Shown here one piece after another: positions 1 through 8,263 of a stretch of 64,000 nucleotides of DNA (within the stretch, counting starts at the first letter, position 1; every line of letters starts with the position of its first letter). Under the pieces are notes generated by a model. That model had not been told where the DNA came from. It did not search any database and saw only the letters and a program-made list of their open reading frames with translations. The translations under genes were made by a program, and so were the position numbers. Origin of the DNA: Jiangella alkaliphila (GTDB lineage Bacteria > Actinomycetota > Actinomycetes > Jiangellales > Jiangellaceae). The stretch covers positions 5,798,001 through 5,862,000 of the forward strand of contig NZ_LT629791.1 of NCBI RefSeq assembly GCF_900105925.1, read 5' to 3'.

Positions 1-1422
1 CTCGTGGTCGTCGCTGGACGGTTCGGTGGGGTCCTGGCTGCCCTGTTCGGGGTCGGCGGTGACGATCTGCTCGACGTCGGAGAGGGTGTAGCCCCAGGCG
101 GTGAGCTGGTTGAGGTAGTCCCGGTCGGCCGGGGTGGGGTTGCGCCAGGTGTAGCGGCTTGTGGCGTCTTCCATCGCGCCGAGCGCGATGGCCAGGATGA
201 CGTGCCCGGCCTTGGAGGGCGTCTTGCTGACGAGGTCGGTCAGCGGGCGCTCACCCAGACGGGTCTCCTGCCCGAGCAGGGTGGCCGCCATCTGGTGGTC
301 GTCGGTGGCGGCCCGCGCGACGCGCCCGGTGTGGGTGGTGAGGATCATGGCGGCGATGGCTGCGGCGTCGGCGGGCAGGCGCTTGCGGGCGAGCAGCTTG
401 GTCAGCCATTCCCGCCGCACGGTCTCGGCGGCGTCCCATGCCTGATTGTTCGCGATGACCTGGCGGCGTTGTGCCTTCTCTGCCTCAGTGAGCTTGCCCC
501 CGACGACGGTGCCGGTGGAGCCGATCTTGCGCAGGCCGTGAGTGCGCCAGTCGACCACGAAGTGTGCGATGTCGAGGTAGCCGTAGCGGTTGGTGACGGC
601 GACGGCGTGGCCGGGCTTCCCGGCGTAGTTCTTCTCGGTGAGGTGTTGCCCGTTCGCGGTCTGAAGCTGGTCCAGCGCGACGGTGGTGTCGTCGTCGTGG
701 GTGGGCCGGTCGATGATCGTGTAGCCCTTGGCTTCCAGGTCGGCCCTCGCCTGGTCCAGCTCGTCGCGGCGGGTCTTGGCGTTGCGGGCGCGCTGGGCGG
801 CGTGGTCGAAGTCCTCGGGCTGGGTCTTGGCGACCTCACGTAGTTTCGCGACGGCGTCGGGGTCGTCGTCCAGCTCGATCAGGACGGCGGCCTGGTCCAG
901 CGTCAGGTCGTAGTCGGCGACGGCGGCTGCCGCCGTCTCGTGGTCCGCGACGGCGATACCGGTCCGGATGTCTTCACGCTTCGCGCCTGTTTGGCGGGAG
1001 ATCGCGGTCACGCTCATCCCGTCAAGGGAGAGCTGACGCCAGGCGTCGGCCTTGTCGCGCTCGCTGAGGGCGAGGCGATGCACACCAGTGATGTATTGCT
1101 CGATGATCCGCAGGCGTCGTTCGTCGTCGCGGTCGACGATCCACACCGGGACGGTGGGGCAGCCGACCTCGCGGGCGGCGAGGGTGCGCATCTGGCCATC
1201 GCGGACCACGACGGTGCCGCCGGGTCCTGGGTGGGCGATCAGTGGCGTGATCACGCCGTTCTGCCGGACGGAGGCGAGGAACCAGCGCGGCATCTTCACC
1301 TTGGTGCGGATGTTGTCTTCCAGGACCAGGGTGTGCGGGTCGAGGTGCACGACCTGGTCGAGCCCGGCGGCGTGCATTTCCGGTGTCGCGGCGGCCTCGG
1401 CGCTCATCGTCTGGGTGGTCAT
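1..1422 (-). CDS. ParB/RepB-like partition or replication protein, partial at window edge
   Basis: The frame is open from an ATG at 1422 (AAGGGGA Shine-Dalgarno about 8 nt upstream) to the window edge, 474 codons without a stop, so the C-terminus is missing. Residues about 25-120 read as a ParB/Spo0J N-terminal nuclease-type domain: a basic 'VLEDNIR' start, then 'NGVITPLIAHP' and 'VVRDGQMRTLAAREVG'. A helix-turn-helix-like stretch follows ('LSERDKADAWRQLSLDGMSVTAISRQTG'). The remaining 300 residues are helical and charged, with no family I can name. It is probably a DNA-binding maintenance or replication protein of the ICE; it faces away from the ArdC operon across a 1-kb non-coding region with inverted repeats. 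The domain call is firm, the exact role is inference. Confidence 0.8.
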   Translation of the reverse strand, partial: MTTQTMSAEAAATPEMHAAGLDQVVHLDPHTLVLEDNIRTKVKMPRWFLASVRQNGVITPLIAHPGPGGTVVVRDGQMRTLAAREVGCPTVPVWIVDRDDERRLRIIEQYITGVHRLALSERDKADAWRQLSLDGMSVTAISRQTGAKREDIRTGIAVADHETAAAAVADYDLTLDQAAVLIELDDDPDAVAKLREVAKTQPEDFDHAAQRARNAKTRRDELDQARADLEAKGYTIIDRPTHDDDTTVALDQLQTANGQHLTEKNYAGKPGHAVAVTNRYGYLDIAHFVVDWRTHGLRKIGSTGTVVGGKLTEAEKAQRRQVIANNQAWDAAETVRREWLTKLLARKRLPADAAAIAAMILTTHTGRVARAATDDHQMAATLLGQETRLGERPLTDLVSKTPSKAGHVILAIALGAMEDATSRYTWRNPTPADRDYLNQLTAWGYTLSDVEQIVTADPEQGSQDPTEPSSDDHE

Positions 1423-1490
1423 CGGCTGTCCCCTTCTCGGGATTCCGGGGGATCCGGGTCTCACCGGGTGTGAGTCCTGTTCAGATCCCC

Positions 1491-1665
1491 GATTTGCCTT
1501 TCGGCAATTGCCGATTGAGCGGGCCCGGACGGTGATGGCAAGGACGTAAGAGACAACAGTTCCTGCCCCCGGCACCGGGGCAATAGACAGCCCGGGGCGG
1601 GAACTTTTGGCGTTCCTTGCCATCACCGGCCGGGCCCGTAAAATCGAGCTGCCGAAAGGCAAATC
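1491..1665. repeat. Nested inverted repeats, candidate origin (oriT/ori) or partition site
   Basis: Outer arms lie at 1491-1544 and 1614-1665. They match as reverse complements at their ends (GATTTGCCTTTCGGCA with its complement; CGGTGATGGCAAGGA with its complement) and share GGGCCCGG in the middle. Each outer end can itself fold into a small hairpin with a GAAA-type loop. Inside is a second pair, AGTTCCTGCCCC (1558-1569) and GGGGCGGGAACT (1594-1605), with a further CCCCGG-CA-CCGGGG hairpin at 1567-1580. The structure lies between a ParB gene and an ArdC-like gene. Antirestriction genes commonly sit in the leading region next to oriT, which fits a transfer origin, but no nick site can be proven from sequence. 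Confidence 0.75.
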
Positions 1666-2332
1666 ACCGCGGCATGCAGCGACACGAGACTCTCCCCGCC
1701 CTCAGGCGGCAGGCGTCGCATCGCCCGGGCCTGCCGGTCACCCGCGAGCCCCAGGGGCCCGGGCGTCAGGAGGATGCCGCACCGGGTGGATCGCGGCCTG
1801 CGACCGGCGCCGGTGGTCCGGCGCCGGCGAGGATCACCGGCGGCCGGGGCGCGCCGCCGTCGGCGCCCGGGATGTGCGGGCGCCCGCGGGCCGGTCCCCG
1901 CCGTTCCCTGCCGGTGTTTCGTGCAGGTCGCTGCCGGGGTGGCGGCCTCGATCTGCTGTTGCTCCGGCAGCGCCGGCGACGCCTGCGACGCGGTCCGGGC
2001 TCCCAGAGCTGTTCGGGGTGTCGCGGCCGGCGGGACCAGCGTCGTGGTGGTTGCGTCGGGAATGATGTTGACCATCGCCTGTGACTGGCATAGCCTGAAA
2101 GGCTTTGCTCATTGGCGGAGAGGTTGTGCATTGACGTAGGCCGTGACGGCTAGGACGTTGCACTTGGCCCGGTGAACATCGGCGGCGCATGGCAAGGATG
2201 CCGACGCATGCGGTGACCTGGGGACCACGACTTTACGTATTTTCATTCGGCGCAGCCGCGCATGGCGTGGATGTGTGCTGCCCGAAACCACATGACGACA
2301 TTCCTGGGGCGGAGCCTGCCCTGAAATCGGTG
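1666..2332. other. Intergenic stretch without a convincing gene
   Basis: About 670 bp, very GC-rich and full of short palindromes (for example GGCGCCGG and CCGGCGCC runs around 1805-1860). Open frames exist on both strands but overlap each other, have arginine- and proline-rich shadow composition and no ribosome binding sites. With the inverted repeats to its left it forms the longest non-coding block near the left end of the ICE. Confidence 0.6.
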
Positions 2333-2367
2333 GCGCACCTCTCGGTGACCGGCACCGAAAGGTGCGC
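2333..2367. promoter_or_regulatory. 35-bp near-perfect palindrome upstream of ArdC-like gene
   Basis: Arms GCGCACCTCTCGGTG and CACCGAAAGGTGCGC (one mismatch) are separated by ACCGG, about 50 bp before the ArdC-like start. The half-site GCGCACCTC recurs upstream of the genes at 4214 and 6251. It could be an operator for an ICE repressor or a transcript hairpin; sequence alone does not decide. Confidence 0.55.
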
Positions 2368-2415
2368 GGACGCGCGCCGAAGGGGGTGCGGGCCGGGGCA
2401 GGAGGGGTGGATCAG

Positions 2416-3486
2416 ATGAGCACGAGAGAGCAGGAGCGGACGGAGCGGCTCGCGCAGATGCAGGAGCAGCTGACCGGGGCGGTGGATGCGCTGGTGTCCA
2501 GCGCGGACTGGCGCCGCGCGATGGCGTTCGCGGCGCGGTTCCGGAGCCGGTCGTTCAACAACACGCTGTTGATCTGGTCGCAGCACCTGTCCGCGTTCGA
2601 GCAGGGCAGGGCGCCCGAACCGGTGCCGAGCTACGTCGCCGGGTACCGGCAGTGGGCCTCGCTGGGCCGGAACGTCCGTCACGGCGAGCCCGGGTACAAG
2701 ATCTACGCCCCGCTCAAGGTGCGGATGGCCAGCCGCACCCCGGACGACGCCAGCTCGTGGCGGCGCCTGGCCCCTGGGGAGAAACCGGAGCCGGGTGAGG
2801 TAGTGCGGCGCCGCGCGGCGCGGATGAAGCCGGCCTACGTGTGGGACGTGTCGCTGACGACCGGGGCGGCGATCCCACCACGTCCAGCGCCGCAGCTGCT
2901 CGCCGGCGAGGCCCCGCCCGGGCTCTGGGACGGCCTGGCCGGGCTGGTCGAGGACCACGGCTACACCGTGCAGCCGGCCCGGTCGGCGGTGGAGCTCGGC
3001 GGCGCCAACGGCATGACCGACTACCTGGCCCGCACCGTGTTGGTCCGCGACGACATGGACCCCGCGGCCCGGGTGAAGACCCTGGCGCACGAGCTAGGCC
3101 ACGTGCTGCTGCACGGCCCGGACCACTCCGACGCCGCCGCGCATCGAGGGATCAGCGAGGTGGAGGCCGAATCGGTGGCGCTGATGGTCGCCGCCGCGCA
3201 CGACCTGGACACCAGCGACTACACCGTGCCGTACGTGTCGATCTGGGCCACCCGCGTCCCGGGCACCGAACCGGGCGAGGTCGTGAAGGCCACCGGTGAG
3301 CGGGTCCGGCGCACCGCGGTGGCGATCCTGGACGCGTTGCCGACCCAGCAGGTCAGCGACGGCGACCCGCCGGGCCTGCGGCACAAGCCCACCACCGTAC
3401 CGGCCACGCCGACGCGGGTCGCGGCCGCGGCCCCTGAACTACCGGTCGGCCGGGATCGCCTACCGGCGACGGGACCGGTCCTGTGA
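2416..3486 (+). CDS. ArdC-like antirestriction protein with metallopeptidase domain
   Basis: 356 residues. The N-terminal part (about 1-130) matches the ArdC-type ssDNA-binding domain: 'FNNTLLIWSQ' and 'GYRQWASLGRNVRHGEPGYKIYAP'. The C-terminal part carries an ImmA/IrrE-type zinc peptidase signature, HELGH at residues 225-229 with acidic residues at 247-255. ArdC proteins are known on conjugative elements, where they protect incoming DNA from host restriction. The start is the ATG at 2416, preceded by GGAGG; an upstream in-frame ATG has no such site. It is first in a tight operon: the next gene starts at GTG 3483 inside its stop codon (GTGA overlap). The Pro/Ala-rich tail after residue 320 looks unstructured. 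Function in this host is inferred from the family. Confidence 0.85.
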   Translation: MSTREQERTERLAQMQEQLTGAVDALVSSADWRRAMAFAARFRSRSFNNTLLIWSQHLSAFEQGRAPEPVPSYVAGYRQWASLGRNVRHGEPGYKIYAPLKVRMASRTPDDASSWRRLAPGEKPEPGEVVRRRAARMKPAYVWDVSLTTGAAIPPRPAPQLLAGEAPPGLWDGLAGLVEDHGYTVQPARSAVELGGANGMTDYLARTVLVRDDMDPAARVKTLAHELGHVLLHGPDHSDAAAHRGISEVEAESVALMVAAAHDLDTSDYTVPYVSIWATRVPGTEPGEVVKATGERVRRTAVAILDALPTQQVSDGDPPGLRHKPTTVPATPTRVAAAAPELPVGRDRLPATGPVL

Positions 3487-4160
3487 GCGCGCCCTGGCAG
3501 GGCGGGCTCGAGGGTGGCGCGCGGGTGGCGCTGCGCACCGCGGTCACCGGGACGGTCGTGATCGGGGCCGGCGCGTTCTGGCTGTCGTTCACCGCGCTGA
3601 CCGACCTGGCCCGCCGCTCGGGCATCGACCCGGGACAGGCGTGGGCGTGGCCGCTGATCGTGGACGGGATCATCGTGGTGACGACCGTGGCCGTGGTCGC
3701 GATGTCGCGGCGCGGCCAGCCCGCCTGGTACCCGTGGATGCTGCTGCTCGCAGGTGCCGCGGTGTCGGTGCTCGCGAACGCGCTGCACGCCGGGCTCACC
3801 GACGACGTCGACGTGCCGGTCGCGCTCGCCGCACCCGTCGCCGCGGTGCCGCCGCTGGTGCTCGTCGCGGTCACCCACCTGACCGTGGTGCTCGCCCGCC
3901 CCGTCCCGGACGGCGCCCACCACACCAGCACCAGCGGCGCCGCCGAGGCGGTGCGGCATCCCGGCCGCGACGCCGCGGCCCGCCTGCACCGGCAGGGCTG
4001 GTCGAACAAGCACATCGCCGGCCAGCTCGGGGTGCACCCGTCCACCGTGGGCCGGTGGCTCACCCAGACCGGCCCCCTGCAGCCGCTCGAGCCGGCCCAC
4101 CACACCAGCAACGGCACACCGGCGATCACCGGCCCCGTCGACGGGCAGGGACCGCGATGA
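3483..4160 (+). CDS. DUF2637-type membrane protein with C-terminal helix-turn-helix
   Basis: 225 residues from a GTG that overlaps the upstream stop. Four hydrophobic segments lie at about residues 15-40, 50-75, 78-100 and 110-140, as in DUF2637/SpdB-like proteins of actinobacterial plasmids and ICEs. A soluble tail follows with a helix-turn-helix, 'AAARLHRQGWSNKHIAGQLG' then 'VHPSTVGRWL' (about residues 165-197). The membrane-plus-HTH layout suggests a link between element DNA and the membrane during transfer, but that is inference. It is translationally coupled to its upstream neighbour and ends just before the hairpin that covers the next gene's ribosome binding site. Confidence 0.75.
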   Translation: MSAPWQGGLEGGARVALRTAVTGTVVIGAGAFWLSFTALTDLARRSGIDPGQAWAWPLIVDGIIVVTTVAVVAMSRRGQPAWYPWMLLLAGAAVSVLANALHAGLTDDVDVPVALAAPVAAVPPLVLVAVTHLTVVLARPVPDGAHHTSTSGAAEAVRHPGRDAAARLHRQGWSNKHIAGQLGVHPSTVGRWLTQTGPLQPLEPAHHTSNGTPAITGPVDGQGPR

Positions 4161-4184
4161 CCCACGCGTCGTGGGAGCACGTGC

Positions 4185-4206
4185 GCACCTCACGGTCAGG
4201 AGGTGC
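4185..4206 (+). promoter_or_regulatory. Hairpin sequestering the Shine-Dalgarno of the 4214 gene
   Basis: Perfect 7-bp arms GCACCTC (4185-4191) and GAGGTGC (4200-4206) with an 8-nt loop. The right arm contains the AGGAGG ribosome binding site of the gene starting at 4214, so the hairpin would hide it in the transcript. GTGCGCACCTC is the same motif seen at 2333 and 6201. Confidence 0.5.
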
Positions 4207-4213
4207 CACCGGA

Positions 4214-5065
4214 ATGACCGGCAACCACGCCAGCCACCCGCACAGCCGGTTCGACGACTCCGAACAGCTGCGCACGCTGCTGCGGCGGCTGCACGCCGCC
4301 GGGCCCGGCGCGTGGCGGCACGACCGCGACGCCGACGCCCTGATGGAACACGTCGCGCAGCGCTACGCCGCGCTGGCCCGCAAACACAACCTCGGCCCCT
4401 GGGACGCCGCCGCGGCCGCGTTCGAGGCGATGCGCACCCGCGCCGCCCGCCACGCCGACGACCCTTGGGCGGTCATCACCCGCGCCGTGCAGATCACCCT
4501 CGGCGCCGAGGAGAAGGCGACCGGCATGCTGGTCTCGCCGCACCAGGCCAGGCGCCGCCGCTACGCCGGGTACCGGCGCGCCATGCGGCTGTCCGACCGC
4601 GACACCTCGCTGCTGGACTGGCACCCCGCGTTCCAGATCCACCCCCACGACCGACACGACGACGACCCGGAGACGGGCACGGCATCGCAGGTCGCCGCCG
4701 CCGTCGATGACGCCGTCGCGCTGTTCACCCTGCTCGGCTGGCCCGCACCCGTCGCCCGCACCGGGGTGGACTACATCTGCTCCCGGCTGGCCGACGCCGG
4801 CTCCCGCGTCGCCGCCTACGAGGCGCTGCGCCGCGACCGGCAGGCCCGCGCGCTGCTCGACATCGAACAAGACACCTGGACGGCGATGCTGCGGGTCGTG
4901 CTCGGCACCCCGCAACCCCACCACGCCCTCACCGCAGCCGGCCGCGGCATCCTCGTGCGGCTGCTCATCGGGCAGACCCTCACCGAACTGCTCAACGACG
5001 ACGACCTCGTCCTGACCGTCAGCCTGAACGCGCCCGGACGTACCCGAGGAGGCGCCGGTGGGTAG
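4214..5065 (+). CDS. ICE protein of unknown function, helical
   Basis: 283 residues starting at ATG 4214 behind a strong AGGAGG; an alternative ATG at 4157 overlaps the upstream stop and would add 19 residues. The sequence is rich in Ala, Arg, Asp and His and looks mostly helical, with no membrane segment. I see segments such as 'RYAALARKHNLGPWDAAAAAFEAMRTRAARHADDPW' (shared style with actinobacterial ICE proteins located next to ParB genes) but no motif I can name. The gene overlaps the following ParB-like gene by 8 nt, so the two are very likely co-expressed. A role in replication or transfer control is only a guess from position. Confidence 0.7.
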   Translation: MTGNHASHPHSRFDDSEQLRTLLRRLHAAGPGAWRHDRDADALMEHVAQRYAALARKHNLGPWDAAAAAFEAMRTRAARHADDPWAVITRAVQITLGAEEKATGMLVSPHQARRRRYAGYRRAMRLSDRDTSLLDWHPAFQIHPHDRHDDDPETGTASQVAAAVDDAVALFTLLGWPAPVARTGVDYICSRLADAGSRVAAYEALRRDRQARALLDIEQDTWTAMLRVVLGTPQPHHALTAAGRGILVRLLIGQTLTELLNDDDLVLTVSLNAPGRTRGGAGG

Positions 5066-6143
5066 CGGCGGGCACATCGAACTGGACCGGGCCATCGACT
5101 CCATCCGGATCGGGCTCCGCCACCGCACCGACCTCGGAGACATCGACGCCCTCGCCGCGTCCATCGAACGGATCGGGCTGGTCCAGCCACCCACCATCAC
5201 CCCGGACAGCGTGCTCGTATGTGGGCGGCGCCGCCTCGCCGCCATGCAACAGCTCGGCTGGCGCACCACCCCGGTCTGGGTGCGAAGCGGCATCTCCGAC
5301 CAACTCACCCAGCTGATCGCCGAACAAGACGAGAACACCCACCACAAACCGCTCTCCCCCATCGAAGCAGCCTCCCTCTACCGCGAACTCAAACAGCTCG
5401 TCGCCGAAGACGCCGCCCGCCGCCAAGCAGCCACCCAGTTCACCACCAGCGGACAACAGGGCAGCTCACACGGTGCCGCCGAATCGGCGGCACCGCACAC
5501 CAGCACCGGAGCCGGAGCCGCGGCCGGGGACAGTCGTGCCCAGGCAGCGCGCATGGTCACCGGGCACCGCTCCTACACCAAGCTCGAACAGATCAACACC
5601 CTGCGAGAGGTCGCCGACGACCCCGACGCCGACCCGGTTGTCCGCGACGCAGCCCGCGCCGAGCTGAAACAGATCGAGGACGGGAGCCCGGTCAACCCCG
5701 CCTACCAGCGCATCCGCTCCCTCACCGCACTCACCGGCCTCGACCAGCTCGCCACCGACCCCACCCAGCCGGCCGGCGTGCGCCAGGACGCCGCCCGCGA
5801 GGCCACCCACCTGCGCGACCACGCCGACGACCAGCGCGCCGACGAACTACGCCGCCTGGCCGAAGACGCCCTTCACCGCGTCCGGCGCCAACCGGCCGGC
5901 GCCCGCCGGCCGAGACGACCCGCAACCGAACCCGACGCGTCGTCGGCACCGGTCCGCTATGGGCTGCGGGCCTTCCTGCTGACCTGGAACGACCTCGACG
6001 ACTGGTGGACCCACTACGACCCCACCGAAATCGGCACCACTCTCACCAACGACCAATGGGAACGCTTCGAACACACTCTCACCGCCACCATCAACTTCGC
6101 CGACACCGCACGCACCGCCAGGCACGAGCGCCGTCACAGCTGA
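5058..6143 (+). CDS. Second ParB-like N-terminal domain protein
   Basis: 361 residues from GTG 5058 (GAGGAGG upstream), overlapping the end of the previous gene. Residues 1-110 are a ParB/Spo0J-type domain: 'DIDALAASIERIGLVQPPTI', 'LVCGRRRLAAMQQLGWRTTPV', then 'LIAEQDENTHHKPLSPIEAASLYRELKQL', the typical ENxxR/K-like box. The middle is a low-complexity linker, followed by helical repeats and a C-terminal 'LLTWNDLDDWWTHYDPTEIG' segment. This is the second ParB-type gene within 6 kb, and it is unlike the one at the window edge outside the first domain. It could act as a replication or copy-control factor. A hairpin motif shared with other ICE starts lies after its stop. Confidence 0.8.
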   Translation: MGSGGHIELDRAIDSIRIGLRHRTDLGDIDALAASIERIGLVQPPTITPDSVLVCGRRRLAAMQQLGWRTTPVWVRSGISDQLTQLIAEQDENTHHKPLSPIEAASLYRELKQLVAEDAARRQAATQFTTSGQQGSSHGAAESAAPHTSTGAGAAAGDSRAQAARMVTGHRSYTKLEQINTLREVADDPDADPVVRDAARAELKQIEDGSPVNPAYQRIRSLTALTGLDQLATDPTQPAGVRQDAAREATHLRDHADDQRADELRRLAEDALHRVRRQPAGARRPRRPATEPDASSAPVRYGLRAFLLTWNDLDDWWTHYDPTEIGTTLTNDQWERFEHTLTATINFADTARTARHERRHS

Positions 6144-6193
6144 GCGCAGCCCGCCGCACCATCCGCCGGCGTCGGCCCGGCACGCCCGCACTG

Positions 6194-6212
6194 GGAGGTC
6201 GTGCGCACCTCC
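6194..6212 (+). promoter_or_regulatory. Palindrome GGAGGT-N7-ACCTCC with shared GTGCGCACCTC motif
   Basis: Arms GGAGGT (6194-6199) and ACCTCC (6207-6212) surround CGTGCGC. The core GTGCGCACCTC also occurs at 4181-4191 and, as GGCGCACCTC, at 2332-2341, each time just ahead of an ICE gene. It sits about 40 bp before the GTG at 6251. A common regulator site or RNA switch is possible. Confidence 0.45.
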
Positions 6213-6250
6213 GGATGGCCACGATCCCCACCTGTCGAGGAGACCCCGCC

Positions 6251-6922
6251 GTGCCGAACATCGCCCGTACCGCAACCACCCGACGCCTCGCTACCGTCCT
6301 CGCCACGGTCGCGCTCGTGACCGTGCTGCTCCTAGGGCTCAACCAGCTCGGCGACGGCCCGGACCCTGCCCGGTCAGGGCAACCCGTGGCACCCCTCCCG
6401 CCGTCGCCCAGCTCGTCCACACCAGGCGAACCCGACACCGGGCCAGGGTCGATTCCGGCGACCAACGACGCCATCCCCTACGCCCGCGCCATCGCCGAGG
6501 CACTGTTCACCTGGGACACCACCACCGGCCTGTATCCCAGCGACTACACCTCCGTGGTCCTGGCCGAAACCGCACCCGACACCGACGAAACCGACGAACT
6601 GGCCACCGACGTCGCCGCCTACCTACCCACCGACAACACGTGGCAGCAGCTGCAGGCCCACCAGACCCAGCAGCGCATCGAAATCTACGGCGTCCAGGTA
6701 GCCGCCGGCTGGAACCGCATCGTCGACGACGCGCACGGCCAGATCCCCGACGGCACCACAGCCATCACCATCCGCGCGTTCCGTCACCGCGACAGCATCC
6801 GGGACAACGTCCAAGACACCACCCGCGAGAAGATCACCTTCACCGTCGTCCTGGCCTGCCCACCACGCGTCGACGAACGCTGCTACCTGCTGCGCCTGTC
6901 CGAACTCAACAACCCGCTTTGA
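6251..6922 (+). CDS. VirB8/TcpC-like conjugation protein, paralogue 1
   Basis: 223 residues from GTG 6251 (GAGGAG upstream). One membrane segment lies at about 11-32, then a Pro/Ser-rich periplasmic-type linker, then a domain of about 150 residues. It is clearly homologous to the protein encoded at 26791-27456: both have 'AEALFTWD' or 'AQALFTWD', 'YLPxxxxW', and the identical ending 'RLSELNNPL'. Single-pass proteins with this layout in Gram-positive conjugation systems are usually TcpC/VirB8-like channel components with NTF2-like folds; the assignment rests on architecture and on the position of the paralogue at the head of the conjugation module. The two copies flank the 19-kb cargo region. 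Confidence 0.65.
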   Translation: MPNIARTATTRRLATVLATVALVTVLLLGLNQLGDGPDPARSGQPVAPLPPSPSSSTPGEPDTGPGSIPATNDAIPYARAIAEALFTWDTTTGLYPSDYTSVVLAETAPDTDETDELATDVAAYLPTDNTWQQLQAHQTQQRIEIYGVQVAAGWNRIVDDAHGQIPDGTTAITIRAFRHRDSIRDNVQDTTREKITFTVVLACPPRVDERCYLLRLSELNNPL

Positions 6923-7018
6923 CCGTCACGGCTCCGCGCTACCGGCACAGATCGCGCGCGAGCTCGGCGCGGTGGTCAGACCGCTCTCTGCCGCCAACCC
7001 CGCCCCGGAGGACACGCC

Positions 7019-7369
7019 ATGAGCGCCGACCACGTCACCAACGCCAGCATGACGATCGAGGAGAAGGCCGCGCAGCTACGCCAGGACGAGGGCGAGGCGC
7101 TGGCCTTCATCGGCCGGGAGCTGCTGGAAGCCGTCGGCCCGGATCGGCTCATCGTCGCCGGCGAGGTCCTGGAAGCGCTCCGCGACATCTCGCTGGCACC
7201 GCTCAGCGGCAAGATCGAGCATGACGGCCACGGCAACCCGCTCTACACCTACGGTGCGCGCATGGTGTGGAGCAAGGCCCACGACGTGACCGAGGAGGCC
7301 GGGAACCTGGTGCGCACCATCGCCAGGGCGCTTGCGTCCGCGGCCACCACCCCAGACCGGCGGCCATGA
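7019..7369 (+). CDS. Small soluble ICE protein, unknown
   Basis: 116 residues from ATG 7019. Acidic and helical at the start ('MTIEEKAAQLRQDEGEALAFIGRELLEAV'), with no membrane segment and no motif I recognise. The codon pattern is that of a real gene (strong G/C in third positions, continuous reading frame, no antisense competitor). It follows the TcpC-like gene by about 100 bp on the same strand and its last codons overlap the ATG of the next small frame. Confidence 0.55.
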   Translation: MSADHVTNASMTIEEKAAQLRQDEGEALAFIGRELLEAVGPDRLIVAGEVLEALRDISLAPLSGKIEHDGHGNPLYTYGARMVWSKAHDVTEEAGNLVRTIARALASAATTPDRRP

Positions 7370-7566
7370 CCGGCAGCGACCCGATCCGGCTGGCGTACCC
7401 GCACCAGCGCAACGACTGCGATGGGTGCCACGAGTACGACACCGACATGATCGCCACCGCCGACCTCCGCCGGGCCAGATGGAGATGTCGTCGCGCCCGC
7501 AGCGGCTGTGCTTCCGCTGCACCGGCGCCGCCCTGGCGGTACAGGTGCTCTACGGCTGCGTCGTGA
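7366..7566 (+). CDS. Short Cys-rich frame, possibly frameshifted
   Basis: A 66-residue frame begins at ATG 7366, overlapping the upstream stop. The first 27 residues contain 'DCDGCHEYD', a possible zinc-knuckle half. After about position 7480 the frame becomes Arg/Pro-rich, while the +1 frame reads 'RLCFRCTGAALAVQVLYGC', a second Cys-x2-Cys half, to 7644. A single indel near 7475-7485 would join the two into a small zinc-binding protein. Either the gene is broken or neither half is real. Confidence 0.35.
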   Translation: MTGSDPIRLAYPHQRNDCDGCHEYDTDMIATADLRRARWRCRRARSGCASAAPAPPWRYRCSTAAS

Positions 7567-7644
7567 CCGTCACCGCGATCGCCGGCCAGCAATGCGATAA
7601 CGGGCACGAACAGATCAGGGCGCCCTTGATTTTGAGTCGGCCGT

Positions 7645-8263
7645 GATTCAGGCAGGTGAGACGCGCTACCCAGGCCAAGGGCTAGTCAGGTCACCGCCCC
7701 ACACGCGAACAGACGCCGCGCCTCCCAGCTCGAGCTCAGAGACACGGCGCGTAAATGGCGACGGTGCGGTAGCTGGGCTATCGGCCGATGCGCGGCCGGC
7801 TGTCGCGATCACCGCGGTCATCATCGTCGTCCTCGTGGTTCCGGAACGTCAGCACCTTGAGCACCTTGAGCGCCCCCCGGGATCGCGGGAGTACAGGTGA
7901 ATCAGGGCGAACGTCACCAAGATGATCAGGTACAGCGTCGCCGGGGCGCCGATGACCAACTGGAGTGCCGTCATCACGGCACACCGGCTCTATGTCCTGC
8001 GGCGAAACTATGCGATGCTCGGCAACGCATGCGGGGCCTCCCGGGTTCTGTGTGCGCGCATACGACGTCTCCTGACGTTGCTTGCGAAGTGGGCCCTCCG
8101 TACGTCTGTGCCTGCCATAGCGAGGCGTACGTTGGGAGCCCTCCCCATGTGCTTGGATCTTCGTGGCCAAGGATGCGTGAGCGTCGGCCGTTTGCACTAG
8201 CCGACTAGCCGGTGCAGCCCACGTGCCGACCCGGCCGAGAGATTTCGGGCCGGTGGCGACCTT
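7645..8263. other. Region with little coding evidence; one weak small membrane frame
   Basis: About 620 bp at the left border of the cargo. The only frame with some appeal is on the minus strand, 7974 to 7849, 41 codons, with one hydrophobic span ('LYLIILVTFALIHLY'). Its frame breaks at a tandem AGCACCTTG repeat (7851-7868), after which another frame continues with an acidic tail. This looks like a decayed small membrane protein. No other gene is supported here. Confidence 0.4.

Noticed and set aside
7897..8208. Plus-strand short frames in the gap before the membrane protein
   Set aside because: Two frames overlap each other with equal claims, neither has a ribosome binding site or known motif.
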